Source of the DNA: Clostridiaceae bacterium AF10-41
GTDB lineage: Bacteria; Bacillota; Clostridia; Clostridiales; Clostridiaceae
Reading direction: 5' to 3'
DNA length: 17,804 bases
NCBI GenBank assembly: GCA_027686065.1
Contig: JAQCTH010000052.1
Coordinates: forward strand, 9,051-26,854
The notes under the pieces were generated by a model. That model had not been told where the DNA came from, made no database searches, and saw only the letters and a list, made by a program, of their open reading frames with translations. Numbering within the stretch: position 1 is the stretch's first letter; every line of letters begins with the position of its first letter. Both the position numbers and the translations under genes were made by a program. This document shows positions 12,633-17,804 of this stretch, one piece after another.

Positions 12633-14126
12633 TTGAGCAGTGTGCTTTTAGAAATGAAGAATATTCATAAGAGTTTTCCAGGAGTGTATGCGCTTAAGGG
12701 AGCACAATTAAAAATAAGAAAAGGCGAAGTGCATGCATTATTAGGAGAAAATGGTGCAGGTAAGTCAACTTTAATGAAAATACTTGGTGGAGTTCATGCA
12801 CAAGATCAGGGAGAGATATTGGTAGAAGGAAAAAATTATGGAGTAATAACTCCAGATAAAGCAAAAGAAATAGGTATAGGTTTTGTTCATCAAGAACTAA
12901 ATTTATCTGAAACTCTAACAGTTGCAGAAAATATTTATATGGGAAGATTGCCTTATAAAAATAACCTATTAAAAATAGTTGATTTTAAGAAATTATACTC
13001 AGATACAGAAAATATCCTTAAGAAGTTAGAAGTTGATATTAAACCTGATGATTTAGTAGAAACCCTTTCAACTGCAAAGAAGCAAATGATAGAAATTGCT
13101 AAAGCAATAAGCTTAGATGCAAGGATAATTATATTTGATGAACCTTCAACATCTTTATCAGAAAAAGACGTTGAGAATCTATTTAAAGTAATACAATCCT
13201 TAAAAAAAGAAGGGGTTGCAATTATTTATATATCTCATAGGTTAAAAGAAGTATTTGAGATTTGTGATAGAGCTACGGTATTAAGAGATGGAACATATAT
13301 AAATGAATGTGAAATGAAAGGAATAGATGAAGCCAAGCTTATAAATATGATGGTTGGTAGAAGTATAACAGATTTATTCCCAAAAGAAATTTTTGAACCT
13401 AAGGAATATGTTTTAGAAGCTGAAGATTTAAGCGATTTTTCAGGAAGAGTAAAGAATGTAAGTTTTAAAGCTAGAAGAGGAGAAATTTTAGGAATTGCTG
13501 GATTAGTTGGATCTGGAAGAACAGAATTAATGAGATTAGTTTTTGGTGCTGATCCAATTATGAATGGAAAGATAAAAATGAATGGTGGGGCAATAAAGAT
13601 AAATTCTCCTAGAGATGCAATAAAAAATGGAATATGTTTATTAACTGAAGATAGAAAAAGTCAAGGGTTATCCTTACAACTTAGTGTAGTTGATAACATA
13701 AATATAACTAATTTAAAATCCTTTCTTTTAAATCACAAAGAATTAAAAGAAAGAGGAGAAAGATTTAGAAATGCTATACAAATAAAATTAGCTAATATCG
13801 ATGTAACAGCAGGAACTCTTTCAGGAGGAAATCAACAAAAGGTAGTACTAGCTAAGTGGCTAAATACAGATTCACAAGTATTTATATTCGATGAACCAAC
13901 TAAGGGAATTGATGTAGGTACAAAGGCTGAAATATATGAAATAATGAATGATTTAGTAAGAAAGGGGAAAATAGTAATCATAATATCCTCGGAGTTACCT
14001 GAATTATTAGGAATGTCAGACAGAGTATATGTTATGTGTGAAGGAAGAGTTACAGGGGAACTTAACAGAGAAGATGCTAGTCAAGAGGAAATTATGAAAT
14101 TAGCTACGCTTGGAGGTATTAATTAA
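12633..14126 (+). CDS. Sugar ABC transporter ATPase, CUT2 family (RbsA/MglA/XylG-like)
   Basis: This 497-residue protein with two ATP-binding domains powers monosaccharide import at the inner face of the membrane. Domain 1 has Walker A GENGAGKST (38-46), the degenerate signature LSTAKKQMIEIAKA and Walker B IIIFDEPSTSLS. Domain 2 has the degenerate Walker A GLVGSGRTE, the signature LSGGNQQKVVLAKWL and Walker B VFIFDEPTKGID. This asymmetry is normal for the RbsA/MglA/XylG group. The start is TTG at 12633, eight bases after GGGG (12621-12624). The next gene begins one base after the stop, so the two are translationally close. Length and motif order identify the family. The sugar is not known, but the neighbouring GH3 enzyme and AraC regulator suggest a plant-derived monosaccharide such as xylose. 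Confidence 0.95.
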   Translation: MSSVLLEMKNIHKSFPGVYALKGAQLKIRKGEVHALLGENGAGKSTLMKILGGVHAQDQGEILVEGKNYGVITPDKAKEIGIGFVHQELNLSETLTVAENIYMGRLPYKNNLLKIVDFKKLYSDTENILKKLEVDIKPDDLVETLSTAKKQMIEIAKAISLDARIIIFDEPSTSLSEKDVENLFKVIQSLKKEGVAIIYISHRLKEVFEICDRATVLRDGTYINECEMKGIDEAKLINMMVGRSITDLFPKEIFEPKEYVLEAEDLSDFSGRVKNVSFKARRGEILGIAGLVGSGRTELMRLVFGADPIMNGKIKMNGGAIKINSPRDAIKNGICLLTEDRKSQGLSLQLSVVDNINITNLKSFLLNHKELKERGERFRNAIQIKLANIDVTAGTLSGGNQQKVVLAKWLNTDSQVFIFDEPTKGIDVGTKAEIYEIMNDLVRKGKIVIIISSELPELLGMSDRVYVMCEGRVTGELNREDASQEEIMKLATLGGIN

Positions 14127-14127
14127 T

Positions 14128-15132
14128 ATGAGTGAAAAGGTAATAGAAAATAAACTAAAAACAAATGATAAAAAAGTTAACTTTAAAGAAATGGCATCAA
14201 AATATTCTATATATCTAGTACTAGTGGTACTTGTAATATCATTTTCAATAATTAGTCCAGACTTCTTAGGAATTGCAAATATTTCTAACTTCTTTAGACA
14301 AATTCCAACGGTTGGTATTTTAACCGTTGCATATGCCATGATTTTGATAACAGGAAATGTTGACCTTTCTATGGGAGCTAATGCAGCTTTCTCAGGATGT
14401 GTAGCAGTTTACTTATCAATAAATGGTTTTAACCCAATAATAGCTTTATTAGCAGCATTAGTTGTTGGAGCATTATGGGGAGGACTTAATGGATTCTTAA
14501 TAACTAAATTTAAATTGGAGTCCTTTATACTTACTTTAGGTACAAGCTACTTAATACGTGGAATAATATTATTCTTAACAAATGGTATTTATATTAAGGG
14601 ATTACCAGAATGGTTTTACAAAATATCAAATACAAAGGTTGGAACTCCATTAATCCACACAAATACAATTATATTCTTTGTGATCTTTTTAATAGTTATG
14701 TTCATTATGAAAAATACAAGATACGGTAAATACTGTTATTCAGTTGGTTCAAATAAAGAAGCAAGTAGATTATCAGGTATAAATGTAAATAAGCATATAA
14801 TTAAAGTTTATATAGTTGAAGGAATGTTAGCAGCAATAGCTGGTATATTACTAATGTCAAATATAAACGTAGGAGCACCAAGTGAAGTAAATGGTCCAGA
14901 ACTATATGCAATGGCAGGATCTATAATGGGTGGAGTTGCATTTGGCGGCGGTGTTGGTAGCATCGGTGGTGCTATAGTAGGTATATTTACTATCCAAGTA
15001 TTCCAAAATGGCTTATCAATTTTAGGTGTAAATTCATTTATTCAACAAGCGGTTACTGGAGCAATAATTATAGTTGCAATAGTTGTTGATTACTATAGAA
15101 GACATGGGATTTTAAAGAAAAAAGCTAAATAA
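14128..15132 (+). CDS. Sugar ABC transporter permease, CUT2 family (RbsC-like)
   Basis: This 334-residue membrane subunit forms the translocation channel of the CUT2 importer. It has a charged N-terminus of about 25 residues and then many hydrophobic segments. It carries the family signature ITGNVDLSMG (74-83), LGTSYLIRGIILF, a conserved cytoplasmic loop with GSNKEASRLSGINV, and a glycine-rich stretch (MGGVAFGGGVGSIGGAIVG) near the end. A TTG-initiated extension from 14110 would overlap the ATPase gene. The ATG at 14128, ten bases after GGAGGT (14112-14117), is the preferred start. It works with the ATPase upstream and the binding lipoprotein downstream. Confidence 0.94.
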   Translation: MSEKVIENKLKTNDKKVNFKEMASKYSIYLVLVVLVISFSIISPDFLGIANISNFFRQIPTVGILTVAYAMILITGNVDLSMGANAAFSGCVAVYLSINGFNPIIALLAALVVGALWGGLNGFLITKFKLESFILTLGTSYLIRGIILFLTNGIYIKGLPEWFYKISNTKVGTPLIHTNTIIFFVIFLIVMFIMKNTRYGKYCYSVGSNKEASRLSGINVNKHIIKVYIVEGMLAAIAGILLMSNINVGAPSEVNGPELYAMAGSIMGGVAFGGGVGSIGGAIVGIFTIQVFQNGLSILGVNSFIQQAVTGAIIIVAIVVDYYRRHGILKKKAK

Positions 15133-15174
15133 TAAAGTTAATAAATAAAGGTATAAAATTTAGGAGGAAGAATT

Positions 15175-16194
15175 ATGAAAAAGAAGATTATTGCGTTATT
15201 GTCAACAGTATTTTTAGTAGCAGGGTTAGTAGGATGTGGATCAGGAAAAAGTACTGATAAGGCATCAGATGAAAAGAAAGTACTTTACTTTATTCCTATA
15301 GTTGACACTGGAGCTTACTGGTCACCAATGAAGAAAGCAGCACAACTTGAAGCAGCAGCATTAGGATATGAGTTAGTTGTTAAAACAACACCACCAAGTG
15401 AAACTCAAAAGAACGAAAGACATATAGGCTTTATAGATGAAGCAATAAGAAATAAGGTTGCAGGTATTGCAATTGCACCAATGGATCCAGATATGTTTGA
15501 TAACAAGGTAAGAGAAGCAAATGAAGCTGGAATTCCAGTAGTAACTTTTGATGCCGATGTAAAAACAGCTGGTAATAGAATTGCTTATGTAGGAACTGAT
15601 AATAAATTAGCTGGTGAACAATTAGGTGAAGAAGGAGCTAAAGAGTTAAAAGAAAAGGGAATAAAAAGCGGTAAAATAGCTCTTGCAGCAGTTAACTTAA
15701 CACAAACAACAATGACTTACAGACAAGAAGGAATAAAAGCTGGATTTGAAAAAGTAATGGGAGCTGACGCAAAGAACTTCCAATGGTTAGAACCAATACA
15801 AGATAATGACCAATCATCAGTATCAAAACAACAATTAGAAGGTCAAATAGTTGCAAACCCTGATATGGTTGCTGTATTCTCATTAGGATCAGAAGGCCCA
15901 GATACAGGAGTAATGGAAGCTATTAAGTCACAAGGAAAAGGCGGAAAGATATATCACTTCGGATTTGACTATACTGCTACATGGGAAAATGGAATAGAAG
16001 GAAATTTAATAACTGGTATAGTTGACCAAGATTCATATGCAATTGGAAAAACAATAATTGATGTATTAGATAAGAAAATAAAAGGTGAAGCTGTTGAAAA
16101 GAATTACCCTGTACAAGTTAAATGGATAAAAGCAGGAGAAATAGTTAATTATGGAGTAGAAAAGCAAAAACAATTTGCTGAAGAAACAAAATAA
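15175..16194 (+). CDS. Sugar-binding lipoprotein of the CUT2 transporter (Peripla_BP_4, RbsB-like)
   Basis: This 339-residue solute-binding protein captures a monosaccharide outside the cell and delivers it to the adjacent permease. A lipoprotein signal peptide ends with LVGC, with Cys21 as the lipidation site and a GSGKST linker after it. Residues about 36-320 follow the RbsB/Peripla_BP_4 fold: a first strand VLYFIPIVDTGAYW, the half-way segment VAGIAIAPMDPDMFDNKV, IPVVTFDAD (120-128) and YVGTDNKLAGEQL. Asp and aromatic residues at these points usually bind the sugar. GGAGGAAG about eight bases before the ATG is a strong ribosome site. The 42-base gap from the permease and the terminator after it mark the third and last gene of the operon. 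The ligand cannot be told from sequence reading alone. Confidence 0.94.
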   Translation: MKKKIIALLSTVFLVAGLVGCGSGKSTDKASDEKKVLYFIPIVDTGAYWSPMKKAAQLEAAALGYELVVKTTPPSETQKNERHIGFIDEAIRNKVAGIAIAPMDPDMFDNKVREANEAGIPVVTFDADVKTAGNRIAYVGTDNKLAGEQLGEEGAKELKEKGIKSGKIALAAVNLTQTTMTYRQEGIKAGFEKVMGADAKNFQWLEPIQDNDQSSVSKQQLEGQIVANPDMVAVFSLGSEGPDTGVMEAIKSQGKGGKIYHFGFDYTATWENGIEGNLITGIVDQDSYAIGKTIIDVLDKKIKGEAVEKNYPVQVKWIKAGEIVNYGVEKQKQFAEETK

Positions 16195-16217
16195 TAAAAA
16201 CTTAATATAGACAAAAT

Positions 16218-16266
16218 AATAATCCATCATAAGATCAAGAAATATGATGGATTTATTATATTTTTA
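16218..16266 (+). terminator. Terminator after the sugar-binding lipoprotein gene
   Basis: AATCCATCAT (16221-16230) and ATGATGGATT (16244-16253) form a perfect 10-bp stem with a 13-base loop. A T-rich but interrupted tail follows, with its longest run TTTTT at 16261-16265. It separates the CUT2 operon from the next gene. Confidence 0.68.
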
Positions 16267-16377
16267 TAAATAAAAATTATGTAAATTATAGTATAATAAA
16301 TTTAAAGTATTATACACAAGTAAAATATATAAATAAAAACTACTTTTATTTATAAGGAGATTGGAAGGAATAGGTTT

Positions 16378-17625
16378 ATGAAAAAAATATCCATATTTTT
16401 TACAATTATAACTTTATTAGTTAATATGTATGGCTGTACAGAAAAAACAATTAAAAGTGAAAAGAATCCTATTACTTTAACAATGTGGCATATTTGGATA
16501 CAAAAATCTAACAATACTAATGGTAGTATATTAGAAGGTGTAATAGAAGAATGGAACAAAAATAATCCAAATGTTCAAATAAAATCTGAAGTTGTAGAAA
16601 ATGCCAGATATAAAACGAAAATAAAGACTGCTGTTGCAACTAATGAATTGCCAGACATATTTTTTTCATGGGGAAGAGGTTTCGGTAAGCCTTTTATAGA
16701 GTCTGGAAAGGTATTAAGTTTAAATTCTTATATAGATAATGATTTAAAGAATAGAGTAAAGCCAAATATGTTTGGTAATGTTGAATACGATGGTGAGATT
16801 TACGGATTACCTATTACTCTTTCTATTGGAACCTTTTATTACAACAAAAGGTTATTTGATGAAAGCGGTATTGATATACCTAAAAACTATGCTGAGCTAT
16901 TGCATGCCATTAAAACCTTTTCAGATAAAGGGTTAATACCTTTAGGAGCTTCTAGAATTGATAATTGGACTAGCATGCTATATTATGATATTTTAGCCCT
17001 TCAAGAAGGTGGAATAGATGGAGTAGAAAAGGCTCTAGATGGAGATAATTATGACTTATTACTAAAAGTAGCAAATAAGATGAAGGGTTTAGTAAAGGTA
17101 GGAGCATTTAAGGAAAAAGATGTAGATTTAAATAGAGATGAATTAGAAATGAAATTTAAAAATGGAGAAGTGGCTATGTACTACACTGGAAATTGGTTTA
17201 TAGGTGATTTAGAAAGCTCTCCTGTAAAGGATGACATAGTAATAGGCAATTTTCCAGGGAATGAAATTAACTCCAATGGAAGTGTTTTTCTAGGGGGACC
17301 AAACGATCACTTGATGATAAGTAATGATTGTGAATATAAAGAAGAAGCTTTTGAAGCAATTAAATTTATATCTCAAAGGGTATCAAAAGAGTTCCTTGAA
17401 TTTGGTGCAGGACTTCCTGTTTGGGAGGATACTGAAGAAGATGAAGATATAAATAAACTATCTAAAGAATTAAAAGAATTAACAAGTAATTCAACATATT
17501 TTCTTTATTGGGATATTTATTTAGGAGAAGAAAAAGGAGATATCCATAAAAAATTAGTAGATAGATTAATAAATGAGGAAATAACTCCAGAAGAATTTGC
17601 AGAAATTATGAGTAATTTAAAATGA
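16378..17625 (+). CDS. Extracellular solute-binding lipoprotein, family 1 (SBP_bac_1)
   Basis: This 415-residue carbohydrate-type binding protein is unrelated to the RbsB-like protein before it. The N-terminus is a lipoprotein signal (MKKISIFFTI...) with Cys20 in a slightly atypical lipobox, MYGC. Family landmarks are LTMWHIW (34-40), VIEEWNKNNPNVQIK, KTAVATNELPDIFFSWG, GKVLSLNSYID, YGLPI, the YYNKRLFDESGI segment, and GEVAMYYTGNWF with GGPNDHLMI near the end. Such proteins normally feed CUT1 importers of oligosaccharides, but no CUT1 permease is in the window. The next gene, 10 bases on, looks like a membrane sensor kinase. A ligand-sensing role with that kinase is therefore as likely as transport. 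GGAAGGA (16363-16369) gives good spacing to the ATG. A TATAAT at 16292-16297 may be the -10 of its promoter. Confidence 0.9.
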   Translation: MKKISIFFTIITLLVNMYGCTEKTIKSEKNPITLTMWHIWIQKSNNTNGSILEGVIEEWNKNNPNVQIKSEVVENARYKTKIKTAVATNELPDIFFSWGRGFGKPFIESGKVLSLNSYIDNDLKNRVKPNMFGNVEYDGEIYGLPITLSIGTFYYNKRLFDESGIDIPKNYAELLHAIKTFSDKGLIPLGASRIDNWTSMLYYDILALQEGGIDGVEKALDGDNYDLLLKVANKMKGLVKVGAFKEKDVDLNRDELEMKFKNGEVAMYYTGNWFIGDLESSPVKDDIVIGNFPGNEINSNGSVFLGGPNDHLMISNDCEYKEEAFEAIKFISQRVSKEFLEFGAGLPVWEDTEEDEDINKLSKELKELTSNSTYFLYWDIYLGEEKGDIHKKLVDRLINEEITPEEFAEIMSNLK

Positions 17626-17635
17626 GGAATTTATT

Positions 17636-17804
17636 ATGCTTAATAAACTGAAAATTAGTAGTATAAAAGATAATTATTTAAATTTAAGTATTGCAAAAAA
17701 GATAGTTAGTTATTTTTCTATTGTATTTGTAGTGTCTATTTTATCTATTACTATTATATATGAAAAAATTAATACAAAATATACATTAGAAAAGTTAGAG
17801 AAAA
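17636..17804 (+). CDS. N-terminal part of a membrane protein, likely a sensor histidine kinase (cut by the window end)
   Basis: An ATG at 17636, seven bases after GAGGA (17624-17628), opens a frame that runs off the window after 56 codons. The protein starts MLNKLKISSIKDNYLNLSIAKKI, a basic stretch, followed by a hydrophobic helix (about residues 24-43) and a charged segment. This layout fits the first transmembrane helix and start of the extracellular part of YesM/LytS-type histidine kinases, which often follow genes for SBP_bac_1 proteins in clostridia. No kinase domain is visible in the available sequence, so the assignment rests on layout and neighbour only. A chemoreceptor or another membrane protein remains possible. 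Confidence 0.5.
   Translation, partial: MLNKLKISSIKDNYLNLSIAKKIVSYFSIVFVVSILSITIIYEKINTKYTLEKLEK

Noticed and set aside
14110..14127. TTG start of the permease overlapping the ATPase gene
   Set aside because: The TTG at 14110 overlaps the ribosome site itself (GGAGGT, 14112-14117); the ATG at 14128 fits.
1..17804. CRISPR array, insertion sequence, prophage or tRNA/rRNA gene
   Set aside because: I found no regularly spaced direct repeats, transposase or integrase motifs, phage proteins, tRNA cloverleaf signatures or rRNA segments.

Overview
The window is strongly AT-rich. It has AT-biased codon use, purine-rich ribosome binding sites (GGAGG/AGGAG), occasional TTG and GTG starts, a SAM-I (S-box) leader, a Mn2+-type yybP-ykoY leader, a class D-type sortase, and protein families with a SigI/RsgI-like or RsiV-like flavour. 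Together these point to a low-GC Firmicute, most likely a Clostridium (sensu stricto) chromosome. I see no phage genes, transposase, CRISPR array, rRNA or tRNA.

Layout. 1-437: the terminator of an off-window gene, a short element that recurs later in the window, a T-box-like scrap, then a promoter and a complete SAM-I riboswitch with its terminator. 438-1715: a NhaC-family transporter (MetT type), expected to be induced when SAM is low. 1804-2605 (minus): ispF, preceded by an unrecognised 58-residue, very basic small protein. 2719-5120 (plus): a probable operon of class D-type sortase, an unusual membrane protein, and the 23S rRNA pseudouridine synthase rluF. 5121-5672: hairpins and a dense cluster of DnaA-box sequences that runs into the start of a secreted DUF3298-type protein (5453-6157). 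6208-9137 (minus): a P2-type cation ATPase behind a consensus promoter and a yybP-ykoY (manganese) riboswitch with terminator. 9246-17804: a carbohydrate region with an AraC-type regulator (minus), a divergent GH3 glycosidase, a CUT2 sugar ABC transporter (ATPase, permease, lipoprotein), a second and unrelated solute-binding lipoprotein, and the first 56 codons of a membrane protein that looks like a sensor kinase.

How the genes work together. The metal and methionine transporters are each controlled by their own riboswitch. The sugar region looks like one regulon: the AraC regulator sits back to back with the GH3 gene, the GH3 and ABC promoters share a sequence motif, and a CRE-like site lies just before the ABC genes. 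The second binding protein has no permease here and leads directly into the putative kinase, which suggests a sugar-sensing role.

The most unusual object is the protein at 3324-4319. Its N-terminal third resembles the C-terminal (region 4-like) domain of sigma factor SigI. It is fused in frame to an RsgI N-terminal anti-sigma domain, a transmembrane helix and an RsgI-like extracytoplasmic domain. A sigma domain and its own inhibitor domain therefore appear in one membrane polypeptide that lacks sigma region 2 and also lacks the Asn-Pro autocleavage dipeptide. The second most unusual object is the DnaA-box cluster, which is not next to dnaA. All family assignments rest on reading motifs by eye; no database search was run.
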